Assembly (NCBI GenBank): GCA_021736785.1
Contig: JAIPFF010000006.1
Coordinates: 1-64,000 of the forward strand
DNA from: Thiohalocapsa sp.
GTDB taxonomy: Bacteria; Pseudomonadota; Gammaproteobacteria; Chromatiales; Chromatiaceae
Length of the DNA: 64,000 bases
Reading direction: 5' to 3'
The position numbers and the translations under genes were made by a program. Position 1 is the first letter of the stretch. Every line of letters starts with the position of its first letter. Shown piece after piece: positions 43,263-52,431 of this stretch. The notes under the pieces were generated by a model. It saw only the letters and a program-made list of their open reading frames with translations. It had not been told where the DNA came from and made no database searches.

Positions 43263-45356
43263 TTATTGCAGTCGCACGGTGACGCGGCTCGACGTGCCGC
43301 CGGCATCGATCACCGAGATTGTCGTGTAGCCGTGCCCGTCGGGACGCCAAAGGACGCTGCGCGCGTAGCGCTCGCGTGCAATGGGCCGGCCGTCGGCGAG
43401 CCAAATGAACGGCGGGCTGCCGTTTCGGGCCTTCAGCAGCAGCGCGCCGTCGCCGCCGGCGTCGAGACTCACCTCCACGATGGCGCCGGGCGGCGGGAAT
43501 GCGATCTCGACGGCGCTGTCATCGTGCCCTGCCCCGTCGCGAGCAGCCACGCGGCGCAGCGGCGGCGGCAGCTCGGAAGTCGCCGCGCTCAGCACGCCCG
43601 CCGGAGCTCCGGGCAATGGCGTGGCCGGCCCGATGCGAGAAAAGGCATCGCGCAGCAGCGGCACCGCGGCGGCACTGCCCGTGAGTCCCGGCACCGCAGC
43701 GCCATCGGGTCGCCCGAGCCAGACACCCATCACATGCCGGCCGTCGAAACCGAGCGCCCAGGCATCGCGATAGCCATAGGAGGTGCCCGTCTTCACGGCG
43801 ATGTCCCCGCCCGCGGCAATGCCGTCCGACCCGGACAGGATCGATGCCAAGTACCAGGCCGCCCGCTCATCGAGCAGGCGTCGGCAGGCAGGCCGCGGCA
43901 TCCCGGGCTGCTCGTGCAGCGCCACGCAGCGGCCGCCGCTCGCGATCGCCGCGTACACGCCGGCCAGGTCGCGCAGCGTCAGTCCGATCCCCCCGAGGCC
44001 GACCGCGAGCCCCGGCGGGCCTGAATCCGGAAGCTTCGGCTCGGCACCGGCGCGCCGCAGCCGGGCGACCAGGCGTATCGGGCCCACGCCCTCGAGCAGC
44101 GTCACGGCCGGAACATTCAACGACAATTGCAGCGCTCTGCGCACCGTGACCGTGCCGCGAAATGTCCGGTCGAAGCTCTCCGGCGCATAGCTGCCGAAGC
44201 CGGTCGGGCGATCCTCGATCAAACTCTCCGGATGCGCCAGGCCGGCCTCGAACGCCAATCCGTAAATCAACGGCTTCAGTGTCGAGCCCGGTGAGCGCGT
44301 TGCCAGCGTCATATCGACGAATCCCGAGCGCGCCTCGTCGAGCAGCCCGGATGATCCGACCGCCGCCAGTATTTCGCCGCTGGCGTGATCCGCGGCGATC
44401 AGCGCCGCCGAGACGGCGTCTGTCCGGGCGCCGGCGTGTTCTGCCGCCAGCTGTTCAAGCCGGGCCTGCAGCGCGCCGTCGATGGTCAACCGATGCACCG
44501 TGCGGGTCGGGTCGGCCTGCACCGCGCGCCGCGCGGCGTGCGCTGCAAGCATGGGAAACGACCGGCGCAGACGGGGAACAGGCTCCCGCAGCGCCACCGA
44601 GAAGTCGTCCGCGTCGATGACGCCTGCCGCGAGAGCCCGCCGCAGCACGCGCTCGCGGCCCGAGCGCGCCGCGTCCGGATGGAGATCGGGGCGGCGCGCC
44701 CGCGGCGACTGCGGCAGCGCCACCAGCAGCGCCGCTTCGCCGGGCGTAAGCCGCGCGGGCTCCTTGCCGAGCCAGGCCAGCGATGCGGCGCGCACGCCTT
44801 CCAAGTTGCCGCCGTAGGGCGCCACGTGAAGATAGGCGGCCAGGATGCGCTGCTTGTCGGCTCGGCGCTCCAGCGCCAGCGCCGCAACGACTTGCCGCCA
44901 TTTGCCGGCGGCGCTGCGGGTGGCGTCGCCGTGCAGCAGCCGCACCACCTGCATCGTCAGCGTCGAGCCGCCCGAGACGATCCGCCCGTGGCGCAGCGCC
45001 TGCGCCGCGGCCCGCAACAGCGCCCGCGAATCGACGCCCGCGTGGGCGAAAAAGCGCTGATCCTCGAAGGCGAGCAGCATCCGGATCAGGAGGGGATCGA
45101 CCTCGGCGGCCGCAACGGGCAGGCGCCAGCGGCCATCGTCGACCGTGAACGCACGCAGCAGTTGTCCGTTGCGGTCCACCACGACCGGCGACACCGCGAC
45201 GTCCGGCGACGCCGGCCGCGCGGCGCGCACGGACACCTCCAGAAACAATGCCGCACAGGCGCCCGCCAGCACCGCGAGCGCGGTCAGCGCCAGCGCCGCG
45301 CCGGACAGGCGGCGCCGTGGAATGCAGAAGCGGCAGGGGCCGATTCGCCGACTCAT
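43263..45356 (-). CDS. pbpC: Penicillin-binding protein 1C
   Basis: A 697-residue bifunctional peptidoglycan synthase. A single N-terminal membrane anchor (ALALTALAVLAGACAALFLE) precedes the GT51 glycosyltransferase: LAFEDQRFFAHAGVD (catalytic Glu), GGSTLTMQVVRLL, AYLHVAPYGGNLEGVRAAS. The transpeptidase has SPGSTLKPLIYGLAFEAG (SxxK Ser), SLNVPAV (SxN) and VKTGTSYGYRDAW (KTG). The C-terminal ~90 residues fit the BiPBP_C domain (IWLADGRPIARE). The start was chosen 50 bp after the rimO stop; longer frames overlap rimO. The usual alpha-2-macroglobulin partner is not adjacent. The order rimO-pbpC on one strand suggests read-through. Confidence 0.95.
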   Translation of the reverse strand: MSRRIGPCRFCIPRRRLSGAALALTALAVLAGACAALFLEVSVRAARPASPDVAVSPVVVDRNGQLLRAFTVDDGRWRLPVAAAEVDPLLIRMLLAFEDQRFFAHAGVDSRALLRAAAQALRHGRIVSGGSTLTMQVVRLLHGDATRSAAGKWRQVVAALALERRADKQRILAAYLHVAPYGGNLEGVRAASLAWLGKEPARLTPGEAALLVALPQSPRARRPDLHPDAARSGRERVLRRALAAGVIDADDFSVALREPVPRLRRSFPMLAAHAARRAVQADPTRTVHRLTIDGALQARLEQLAAEHAGARTDAVSAALIAADHASGEILAAVGSSGLLDEARSGFVDMTLATRSPGSTLKPLIYGLAFEAGLAHPESLIEDRPTGFGSYAPESFDRTFRGTVTVRRALQLSLNVPAVTLLEGVGPIRLVARLRRAGAEPKLPDSGPPGLAVGLGGIGLTLRDLAGVYAAIASGGRCVALHEQPGMPRPACRRLLDERAAWYLASILSGSDGIAAGGDIAVKTGTSYGYRDAWALGFDGRHVMGVWLGRPDGAAVPGLTGSAAAVPLLRDAFSRIGPATPLPGAPAGVLSAATSELPPPLRRVAARDGAGHDDSAVEIAFPPPGAIVEVSLDAGGDGALLLKARNGSPPFIWLADGRPIARERYARSVLWRPDGHGYTTISVIDAGGTSSRVTVRLQ

Positions 45357-45405
45357 CGCGATGGCCGGCTCGGACAGACTGCCCGGGCGATCGACGGGCG
45401 AGTCG

Positions 45406-46734
45406 TCAGGCGCTCGCGGGCTGTGCGAACAAGTCGTGGTCGTCGCTGCCCGTGACGGTGACCTCGATGAAGTCGCCGGGGGACAGATCCCAGGCGCCGT
45501 CGATGATGACGTTGCCGTCGATCTCCGGCGCATCGGCCTCGCTGCGGGCAATCACGCATTCGTCGTCGACCTCGTCCACCAGCACAGTCTCGCGCCCGCC
45601 GATACGCGCCGCGAGCTTCTCCCGGCTGATGTCGGCCTGCAGCGCCATGAACGCCTCCAAGCGCTCCTGCTTCAGCGACTCCGGCACCGGGCTCGCAAGC
45701 GCATTGGCGGCAGCGCCATCCACCGGCGAGTACGCGAAACAGCCGACGCGGTCCAGCCGGGCCTCGCGCAGGAAGTCGAGCAGCAGTTCGAAGTCGGCCT
45801 CGGTCTCGCCCGGAAAGCCGACGATAAAGGTGCTGCGCAGCGCCAGTTGCGGACAAATCGATCGCCATTCGGCCAGGCGTTCGAGCATCTTCTCCGCCGC
45901 CGCGGGTCGGCGCATGGCCTTCAGCACCGACGGACTGCCGTGCTGCAAAGGCATATCCAGGTACGGAAGAATTAACCCGTCGGCCATCAGCGGAATCAAC
46001 CGGTCGACCTGCGGATAGGGATAAACGTAGTGCATGCGCACCCAGGCAGGTAGCTCACCGAGCGCGCGGGCCAGCGTCTCGATGTCGGTGCGCAGCGGAC
46101 GGCCCTGCCAGAAATCCGTTCGGTAGCGGGTGTCGACGCCGTAGGCGCTGGTGTCCTGGGAGATGATCAACAACTCCCGCACGCCCGCCTCCACCAAACG
46201 CTGCGCCTCCGTCATGACCTCGCCCACAGGCCGGCTGACCAAGTCACCGCGCATGCCGGGGATGATGCAGAAGCTGCAGCGGTGATTGCAGCCCTCGGAG
46301 ATCTTCACATAAGCGAAGTGCCCCGGCGTCAGTTTGATGCCCTGCGGCGGCAGTAAGCTGGTAAACGGATGCGCCGGGGGCGGCAGGTGCGCATGCACCG
46401 CGTCCATGACCTCGGCGTAAGCATGGGCTCCGGTCACGGCGAGCACCTGCGGGTGCTTGTCGCGGATCAAGTCGGCGCGCGTACCGAGGCAGCCGGTCAC
46501 GACCACACGGCCGTTCTCGCTCAACGCCTCGCCGATGGCGTCGAGCGACTCCTCGACCGCGGCATCGATGAAACCGCAGGTATTGACGACGACCAGATCC
46601 GCGCCGTCATAGTCCGGGGAAATGCCATATCCTTCGGCCCGCAGACGGGTCAAGATACGCTCGGAGTCCACGGTCGCCTTGGGGCAGCCGAGGCTGACGA
46701 AGCCGATACGCGGCACGGAATCGATCTGGGGCAT
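45406..46734 (-). CDS. rimO: Ribosomal protein uS12 methylthiotransferase
   Basis: A 442-residue radical-SAM methylthiotransferase acting on the conserved Asp of ribosomal protein S12. The N-terminal MTTase domain has [28 protein letters not shown] and VTGCLG, giving the three auxiliary-cluster cysteines. The radical SAM motif is [15 protein letters not shown] (CxxxCxxC). [41 protein letters not shown] and [14 protein letters not shown] are as in RimO rather than MiaB. The C-terminal TRAM domain ends with [20 protein letters not shown]. Length and all key residues are normal. Confidence 0.97.
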   Translation of the reverse strand: MPQIDSVPRIGFVSLGCPKATVDSERILTRLRAEGYGISPDYDGADLVVVNTCGFIDAAVEESLDAIGEALSENGRVVVTGCLGTRADLIRDKHPQVLAVTGAHAYAEVMDAVHAHLPPPAHPFTSLLPPQGIKLTPGHFAYVKISEGCNHRCSFCIIPGMRGDLVSRPVGEVMTEAQRLVEAGVRELLIISQDTSAYGVDTRYRTDFWQGRPLRTDIETLARALGELPAWVRMHYVYPYPQVDRLIPLMADGLILPYLDMPLQHGSPSVLKAMRRPAAAEKMLERLAEWRSICPQLALRSTFIVGFPGETEADFELLLDFLREARLDRVGCFAYSPVDGAAANALASPVPESLKQERLEAFMALQADISREKLAARIGGRETVLVDEVDDECVIARSEADAPEIDGNVIIDGAWDLSPGDFIEVTVTGSDDHDLFAQPASA

Positions 46735-47299
46735 CGCGGCTCCGGTGTTGATGATCTAACAAAAGGCGACGCAAGCGCCGCAGGCGCGCGTGGTCGGCGC
46801 CGAGCAACTGGGCCAGGGCCGGGGTCCGTTCCCGACCCCGGTAACGGGCCCATGATGCCTTGCAGCATGCCCCTGAGGCCTGGAAGGCGCGGGGCCCCGG
46901 TCGTCTTTAGAAAAGCGCGACGAAATCCCTCGGTGCTGGCCGGCCAGCGCGGGACGCCCGCCATGCATGAGCGCGCCGGCAACCGAGAGCGCTCGGGGGC
47001 GGGCAATGCCTTCTCGCCGCCCATGCTGTTTTCGGCCGGGCTCATTAATCCGTCAGTATCTCACCCCACGGCAGGTGATGGCAGGCATGCCTTGCATCAA
47101 TCCCGGGGCGAGGGCAATCATCCGCGACGAAATAACAGCGGTGTCGTCGCGCCGTTTGGCTCCGCGCACTTGATATCACCCTGTATTCCTGTAGGATACC
47201 GGGAAGCGCCTGGGTAGAAACCACTAGCCGGTCGCCGCTCGAGCGCCCGGCACTCCGAGCCAGCTCCGCCAGCGAATCGTCCGACAAGGGGACCGTCCG
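46735..47299. other. Divergent intergenic region between rimO and a small membrane-protein gene
   Basis: About 565 bp. It holds a hairpin (CCGGGGTC / GACCCCGG, 7-nt loop, 46819-46841), a 14-bp perfect palindrome GCTGGCCGGCCAGC (46935-46948), and a plausible sigma-70 promoter (47170-47197). No credible gene otherwise. Confidence 0.55.
47170..47197 (+). promoter_or_regulatory. Candidate sigma-70 promoter for the small gene and FKBP gene
   Basis: TTGATA and TAGGAT are separated by 16 bp. Transcription would start near 47204, about 95 nt before the GTG start. The -10 overlaps a near-perfect dyad, GTATTCC-TGT-AGGATAC, which could be an operator. Confidence 0.45.
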
Positions 47300-47440
47300 G
47301 TGAAAAACTGCAAGCTCTGCAATCTCAGTCGGGTATGCAATGATTTACCCGGAGTCTGCATCCTGATCCCGTATGCCGCCGTGGCCGTCGTAGCCGTCAC
47401 CATTGGCTATCTGTTCGTCACGCAGGAGCTGCTGGCCTGA
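47300..47440 (+). CDS. 46-residue cysteine-rich single-pass membrane protein
   Basis: A short gene with GTG start preceded by AAGGGGA at 7 nt. The product starts KNCKLCNLSRVCNDLPGVC, with CxxC, a third and a fourth cysteine, then a hydrophobic segment (ILIPYAAVAVVAVTIGYLFV) and the short tail TQELLA. Four cysteines before one membrane helix suggest a small metal- or redox-binding membrane protein. Orientation is not certain. Its last codons contain the AGGAG ribosome site and overlap the start of the FKBP gene. I do not know a name for it; the spacing, ribosome site and hydrophobic helix make it a convincing gene. Confidence 0.75.
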   Translation: MKNCKLCNLSRVCNDLPGVCILIPYAAVAVVAVTIGYLFVTQELLA

Positions 47441-47913
47441 TCGATCAAGCCTCCGGAAACAGTGCCGGTGACGATCGAGCCGAACAGCGGCGGGTCGGCC
47501 CGGCGAGCCGTGTCTCGATCCATTTATCTATTTTTCTCGAAGACGGCACCGAAGCGCTGTCGAGCGTCGGCGACAAGCCGCTGACGTTTGGCATCGGCGA
47601 CGGTACCCTCGCACCTGGACTCGAGTCCCTGCTTCTCGATCTTCCCGTCGGAGCCGATGAGCAAATACTCGCCGACGGCGCCTTGATCTACGGCATGCCC
47701 GACCCGGAACTGATTCGCGACGTGCCCCGCGCCGATCTTCCCGACGGCTTCACCGCGGCCCGCGGCGAGGTGGTATTGTTCGATGCACCGGGCGGACAAC
47801 AGACCGCGGGCACCGTGGTCGGCGAAACGGCCGATGCGCTGCGCGTCGACTTCAACCATCCCCTCTCGAGCCGCGGCCTCAGGCTGCGCGTGCAGGTGCT
47901 CGCGGTCGACTGA
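47437..47913 (+). CDS. fkpB: SlyD/FkpB-type FKBP peptidyl-prolyl isomerase, apparent CTG start
   Basis: A 158-residue FKBP of the SlyD/FkpB type. It shows VSIHLSIFLEDGTEALSSVG, LTFGIGDGTLAPGLESLLLD, the flap-insert helix with MPDPELIRDVPRADLP, and the hallmark DFNHPLSSRGLRLRVQVLAV at the end. The reading frame is open through the whole domain, but there is no ATG, GTG or TTG before its conserved start. The only good initiation context is CTG preceded at 8 nt by AGGAG and overlapping the stop of the previous gene. An internal TTG would cut off half the domain. Either CTG is used by coupling, or the start is a sequence change. Function: proline isomerase and chaperone, cytoplasmic. Confidence 0.82.
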   Translation: MIDQASGNSAGDDRAEQRRVGPASRVSIHLSIFLEDGTEALSSVGDKPLTFGIGDGTLAPGLESLLLDLPVGADEQILADGALIYGMPDPELIRDVPRADLPDGFTAARGEVVLFDAPGGQQTAGTVVGETADALRVDFNHPLSSRGLRLRVQVLAVD

Positions 47914-48145
47914 CACGCGACCGGGCGCGACTGGGCGCGACTGGGCGCATCCGGCTCCGGGCCGCCGATCCGCCCCGGCCGGTAGCGGGCTCGGCCCCTA
48001 CGGATCGACGCATGGACCGAATTCCCGGCGCAGCGCCGATCCGGTGCAAAAAATCATTTTCCGCGGCGCACCGCTTGCGGTAGGTTGGCAATTTAGCGCC
48101 TCCCCGCGGCAGCAACGCCGCATTCTCCACCGTCCATTCGTGAGC

Positions 48146-48898
48146 ATGCATTCCGATTTTCAGAACTACCAACCGCGCCCGGACCTGCTGGCCGATCGCG
48201 TCATCCTCGTCACCGGCGCCGCCGAAGGGATCGGCCGCGCGGTCGCTCGCGCCAGCGCACGCCTCGGCGCCACGGTCATCCTGAGCGGATTCGACGAAGA
48301 GCGGCTCGAGACCGTCTACGACGAAATCGAGGCCGACGGCAGCCCGGAGCCGGCAAGCCTGCCGCTGGACCTGGAAAAGGCCGACGAGCAGCTTTACCTG
48401 GGTGTGGCCAGTACCCTCGGCGATGAGTTCGGCCGCTTGGACGCGCTGGTGCACTGCGCCGTGTTTGCCCCGTTCCTGAGCCGGATCGACGACTACGACG
48501 CGTCGCAATGGGAGCGGGTGCTGCGCATTAATCTGACCGCACCGTTTCTGCTGACGCAGACCTGCCTGCCGCTGTTGCGCGCGGCCGAAGATGCCTCCGT
48601 GATCTTCACATCCGATCGCGTCGGACGCACCGGCCTCGCCTACTGGGGCGCTTTCGCGGCCGCCAAGTTCGGCATCGAGGGCCTGATGCAAACCCTCGCC
48701 GAGGAGACCCGCGACAGCAGCAACATCCGCGTCAATAGCCTCGACCCGGGCGCCGTTCGAACCGGCCTGCGCCGCGAGCTCTATCCCGGCGAGGATCCGA
48801 ACACCCTGCCGACACCCGACGCCGTGGTGCCCGCCTATCTCTATCTGCTGGGCCCAGACGCCATCGGCACTACCGGCCAGGCCCTGAGCGCCCGCTAG
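48146..48898 (+). CDS. YciK-like short-chain dehydrogenase/reductase with Tyr-to-Phe change
   Basis: A 250-residue SDR of the YciK family. The cofactor loop is VILVTGAAEGIGRAVARAS; the family start DFQNYQPRPDLLADRVILVT and the blocks LDALVHCAVFAP, RVLRINLTAPFLLTQTCLPL and NSLDPGAVRTGLRRELYPGE are clear. At the catalytic site the usual YxxxK reads FAAAK (WGAFAAAKFGIEG), while Ser is retained upstream (FTSDRVGR). Loss of the Tyr hydroxyl should abolish normal SDR hydride-transfer chemistry unless the Tyr four residues earlier (LAYWG) substitutes. Start chosen at the ATG; a GTG two codons earlier is possible. The family's physiological substrate is unknown. Confidence 0.85.
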   Translation: MHSDFQNYQPRPDLLADRVILVTGAAEGIGRAVARASARLGATVILSGFDEERLETVYDEIEADGSPEPASLPLDLEKADEQLYLGVASTLGDEFGRLDALVHCAVFAPFLSRIDDYDASQWERVLRINLTAPFLLTQTCLPLLRAAEDASVIFTSDRVGRTGLAYWGAFAAAKFGIEGLMQTLAEETRDSSNIRVNSLDPGAVRTGLRRELYPGEDPNTLPTPDAVVPAYLYLLGPDAIGTTGQALSAR

Positions 48899-48968
48899 TA
48901 CCGGCGCCCAATGCCGGCGCGCCTTCCTGCCGAGCCGGCCGCACCGAATCCAACCGCGAGAGGCAGCC

Positions 48969-49910
48969 ATGCTGCAAAGACAACAGCCATCGGCCGCCGG
49001 CACCGCCGAAGCGGTCGCCGATGTCGCCGCCGCAGTGCGCCGGCGCGTGCTCGAGCACACCCTGCGCAACAATGGCGGCTACCTGAGCCAGGCCTGCTCG
49101 TCGGCGGACATGTTGGCCGCATTGTACTTGCGCGTGATGCGCCTCGGTCCGAGCCAAGCGCCGCTGCAGCCGCGCCCGTTCGCGGGCGTACCCGGCAGCC
49201 GCAATCCGCACGCGTTCACCGGCGCCGATTACAATGGCCCCAAGGCGCCCGATCTCGACCGCTTCATTTTCTCGCCGGTGCACTATGCGCTGGTCTTGTA
49301 CTCGCTGCTGATCGAGCTCGGCAGGCTCGGCCCCGACGCCCTCGATGCCTTCAACCGCGACGGCAGCACGGTCGAGCTGATCGGCGCCGAGCACTCGCCC
49401 GGCCACGAGGTCACGGCCGGCTCCCTGGCGCAGGCATTGAGTCAAGCCGGGGGTATCGCGCTCGCGCGCAGGCTGCGCGGCGAGACCGGACGGGTCTGGG
49501 TGTTCATGTCCGACGGCGAGTTCCAGGAAGGTCAGACCTGGGAAGCGTTCGCCGCGCTCGCGCATCACCGCATCGGCAACCTCGGCGTCTACATCGATGC
49601 CAATGCCCAGCAATGCGACGGCGCCATGTCCGATGTAATGACGGTCGAGCCGCTGGCCGAGCGTCTTCGCGCCTTCGGCGCCGATGTGCGCGAGGTCGAC
49701 GGTCACGACATCGAAGCACTGGCGGACGCCGGCGACGGCGTCGGCCACGGCAGATGCCCGCGCGTCGTCATTGCCCGCACCGACCCCTGCCGCGGTATCG
49801 ACCTGATGCGCGAGCGTGCCCCGAAGCTCCATTACGTGCGCTTCAAGACTGCCGCTGAAGTCGAGGCCTACGAGGCCCTGCTGGCCGCGTTGTCGGAGGC
49901 TCGGCAATGA
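48969..49910 (+). CDS. Transketolase, N-terminal (TPP-binding) subunit
   Basis: A 313-residue protein equal to the N-terminal third of transketolase, binding thiamine diphosphate. It has RNNGGYLSQACSSADMLAAL, EHSPGHEVTAGSLAQALSQA and the TPP/metal motif VFMSDGEFQEGQTWEAFAAL with YIDANAQQCDG. GAGAGG precedes the ATG. Its stop overlaps the ATG of the C-terminal subunit (ATGA), the usual arrangement of split transketolases. It may act in the pentose phosphate pathway or in a specialised sugar or isoprenoid-like branch; split forms are often associated with secondary routes. Confidence 0.93.
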   Translation: MLQRQQPSAAGTAEAVADVAAAVRRRVLEHTLRNNGGYLSQACSSADMLAALYLRVMRLGPSQAPLQPRPFAGVPGSRNPHAFTGADYNGPKAPDLDRFIFSPVHYALVLYSLLIELGRLGPDALDAFNRDGSTVELIGAEHSPGHEVTAGSLAQALSQAGGIALARRLRGETGRVWVFMSDGEFQEGQTWEAFAALAHHRIGNLGVYIDANAQQCDGAMSDVMTVEPLAERLRAFGADVREVDGHDIEALADAGDGVGHGRCPRVVIARTDPCRGIDLMRERAPKLHYVRFKTAAEVEAYEALLAALSEARQ

Positions 49911-50917
49911 TCGAGACCGTCACCCGCCCCCATTACGGCAACCTCATCCGCTGGGCCGCGCAACGCCCCGAAGTTCTCGTGTTGTCCGCCGACCTGACCG
50001 CCTCCTGCGAGGCGGACGGCTTCCGCGACGCCTACCCCGAGCGCTTCTTCTCCATGGGGATGGCCGAGCAGAACATGATGGGCTTCGCCGCCGGTCTCGC
50101 CCGCGAGGGCTATTTCCCGTACGTTCATACCTTTGCGGTGTTTATCTGCCGGCGGCCTTTCGACCAGGTGGCGATGTCCATCGGCTACCCCAGCCTGCCG
50201 GTGCGCCTGGTCGGCTTCCTGCCGGGCATCACCACCGCCGGCGGCGTGACCCATCAGGCCGTCGACGATATCGCGCTGATGCGCATCATCCCGAATATGA
50301 CCGTGCTCGAGTGCGGCGATGCCACCGATGTGCAATCCGTGCTGGACGTGGCGCAAGCCGTCGATGGACCGGTCTATATCCGCCAGCTGCGCGGCGAGGT
50401 GCCGCGGCTGTTTCCGGCATCGGAGCCGCTGCGGCTGGGATGTGCCCGCACGCTGTCCGAGGGCGGTGATGTCTGCGTGCTGTCCAGCGGCATTTGCACC
50501 GAAGAGGCCATGCGTGCCACCGCGGCGCTGCGATCGCGCGGCATCGGCATTCATCACCTGCATGTATCGACGCTGAAGCCTTTCGATGATCCCGTGGTGC
50601 TTGAGGCGATCCGGCGCACCGGCGTCGGTGTCGTCGCCATGGAAAATCACGGCATCACCGGCGGACTCGGCTCCGCCGTCGCCGAACTGATGGCCGAGCA
50701 CGGCGTCGGCCGCCCGCTGGTGCGCATCGGCCTGCGCGACACTTACGCCCACGGCGCAAGTCGCGATTACTTGATGCGCGAGTACGGGCTCGACGCGATG
50801 GCGCTGGTCGGCGCGGTATCGCGCCTGCTCGGCAAGACACTGGATATCGGAGCCGACGACCTCGCCGCCGTGCGCTTGGAGACCCTGCAGGCGGTGGAGA
50901 AAACAGAGGATCTATAA
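49907..50917 (+). CDS. Transketolase, C-terminal subunit
   Basis: A 336-residue partner carrying the pyrimidine-binding and C-terminal domains. It has VLSADLTASCEADGFRDAYP, FFSMGMAEQNMMGFAAGLAR (the catalytic Glu of TPP activation), AVFICRRPFDQVAMSIGYP and TTAGGVTHQAVDDIALMR. The C-terminal domain has GDVCVLSSGICTEEAMRATA and GVVAMENHGITGGLGSAV. It is coupled to the N-terminal subunit by a 4-bp overlap. A GGGAGG sits just after the stop, without a good start codon beyond it. Confidence 0.93.
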   Translation: MIETVTRPHYGNLIRWAAQRPEVLVLSADLTASCEADGFRDAYPERFFSMGMAEQNMMGFAAGLAREGYFPYVHTFAVFICRRPFDQVAMSIGYPSLPVRLVGFLPGITTAGGVTHQAVDDIALMRIIPNMTVLECGDATDVQSVLDVAQAVDGPVYIRQLRGEVPRLFPASEPLRLGCARTLSEGGDVCVLSSGICTEEAMRATAALRSRGIGIHHLHVSTLKPFDDPVVLEAIRRTGVGVVAMENHGITGGLGSAVAELMAEHGVGRPLVRIGLRDTYAHGASRDYLMREYGLDAMALVGAVSRLLGKTLDIGADDLAAVRLETLQAVEKTEDL

Positions 50918-51173
50918 GGGAGGCGCGGAACCATTCATCGCTGCCCTCTGCGGGCCAAGACGCCCCCCGGGTGCCCGCAGCGCTTCTGCGCGCGCACAGC
51001 CCGCGGCGCCGAGCAGACGCGTGCGAAGAACAACGCATCGGCGCGCGCGCCACCTTGCGAGACGACCCGAGCGCCGCGATCTGCCATGGCCGGGGCGCGC
51101 TCGCCGCGCCTGAAGAACCGATCATGAATACTCGATCATGAAGACCCGATCATCGAACAACGGAGTCAGCCTC

Positions 51174-51455
51174 ATGTCCGACCTGGAGATCTATTGCGAG
51201 CACAAACCATCGCCGGCCAAGTTGGAGGTTCTCGGCGTCGAGGACTGGCCGGTGTGGAAAAAGGAGCCGTCGACTTTCCCCTGGACCTACGCAAAGAACG
51301 AGACCTGCTACGTCGTTCGCGGTCGCTTCACGGTAACCCCCGACGGCGGCGAGCCGCAAAGCTTCGCGCGCGGCGATCTGATCACCTTTCCCGCCGGACT
51401 CTCTTGCACTTGGGAGATCACCGAGCCGGTCGAGAAGCACTACATCTTCGACTGA
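51174..51455 (+). CDS. Small cupin protein (ureidoglycine hydrolase-type cupin fold)
   Basis: A 93-residue single cupin. The pattern VEDWPVWKKEPSTFPWTYAK, NETCYVVRGRFTVTPDGGEP, FARGDLITFPAGLSCTWEIT and EKHYIFD is that of the small cupin family often labelled DUF861. Only one or two metal-ligand residues of the canonical cupin are evident, so metal binding is doubtful. GGAG precedes the chosen ATG; an ATG 12 codons earlier is also possible. The leader contains three near copies of CGATCATGAA. Function unknown. Confidence 0.85.
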   Translation: MSDLEIYCEHKPSPAKLEVLGVEDWPVWKKEPSTFPWTYAKNETCYVVRGRFTVTPDGGEPQSFARGDLITFPAGLSCTWEITEPVEKHYIFD

Positions 51456-51606
51456 ACCGGGCGATGCCGGCGGCATCAGTGCAACCGGTCTCCCGGGGAG
51501 AATATGCCCGCGGCCGCGGCGGCCTGATCTGCGGACCAGGAATCCGCGAGCAGGGATTCGGGCGCCGGCCCCTAAGGGCCCGCGCGCTCGGCCGTTTTCG
51601 AGCGGG

Positions 51607-52431
51607 TCATGCCCGCGGCTCATTCATGCTGCCGTGCTGATAACCGGCCAGATCCATCGTCACGTGCCTGAACCCGAGCTCGCGCACCTCCTCGAGGATG
51701 CGTTGCGCCTCCTCCAGTAGTTTACCGAACTGCGCCGGCTCCACTTCGATGCGTGCCAGATCGTCGTGACAGCGCACGCGCACGCTGGAGAACCCTTCGG
51801 CGGCCAGCAGCCGCTCCGCCTCTTCGATCTGCTGCAGGCGTTCCATCGACACGCGCTCGTCGAAGCGCAGCCGGGTCAGCAAACAGGCATTGGTGGGCTT
51901 GCGCCAGGTCGGCAGCGCGAGCATGCGTGCCAGATCGCGCACGGCGGATTTGTCGATTCCGTGCGCGATAAACGGCGTCGGCACCGACAACTCGCGCAGC
52001 GCCTTGAGCCCGGGGCGAAAGTCGTCGACATCGTCGAGGTTGCTGCCGTCGACGACGCAATCGAGCCCGAGCCCCGCGGCATGCGCCAGCAGTAGCCGAT
52101 ACATGGCGTGCTTGCAGCGATAGCACCGGTCTTGAGGATTGCTTTGCAGGCCGTCCGGCATCGGCATCTCCACCAGTTCATGGCGGACGCCGAGTTGGCT
52201 TGCCATCTCGATTGCCTCGCCGATCTCCTGGCGCACCATGTAGGGTGTCACAGCGGTCAGCGCGAGCACCCGCTCCGAGCCGAGGCTATCGCGTGCCGCG
52301 GCCAGCAGCAGCGTACTGTCGGCGCCGCCGGAGAAGGCCACTCCCAAGGCGCCGTGCTCTCGCAGCGTCGCACAGAGCGCCTCGTAGCGTAGCGCATGCC
52401 GGCTCGCGGCATCGTCACGTTGTAGGTCCAT
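51607..52431 (-). CDS. larE: LarE-type ATP-dependent sacrificial sulfur transferase
   Basis: A 274-residue PP-loop protein. LarE adenylates and sulfurates the pyridinium precursor of the nickel-pincer nucleotide cofactor. The PP-loop is VAFSGGADSTLLLAAA; NPQDRCYRCKHAMYRLLLAH, VVDGSNLDDVDDFRPGLKAL and KPTNACLLTRLRF are family blocks. The sulfur-donating Cys is probably that in NACL, and the CxxC of CYRCK offers further cysteines, as in iron-sulfur forms. AAGGAGGA precedes the ATG. No larB, larC or larA is near, so the partner genes are elsewhere or this protein acts alone in another sulfur transfer. Confidence 0.93.
   Translation of the reverse strand: MDLQRDDAASRHALRYEALCATLREHGALGVAFSGGADSTLLLAAARDSLGSERVLALTAVTPYMVRQEIGEAIEMASQLGVRHELVEMPMPDGLQSNPQDRCYRCKHAMYRLLLAHAAGLGLDCVVDGSNLDDVDDFRPGLKALRELSVPTPFIAHGIDKSAVRDLARMLALPTWRKPTNACLLTRLRFDERVSMERLQQIEEAERLLAAEGFSSVRVRCHDDLARIEVEPAQFGKLLEEAQRILEEVRELGFRHVTMDLAGYQHGSMNEPRA

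Noticed and set aside
50918-51137. Small gene after the transketolase, suggested by GGGAGG after the stop
   Set aside because: The site is followed by ATT rather than a usual start, and the frame is Arg/Ala/Pro-rich without a recognisable product.
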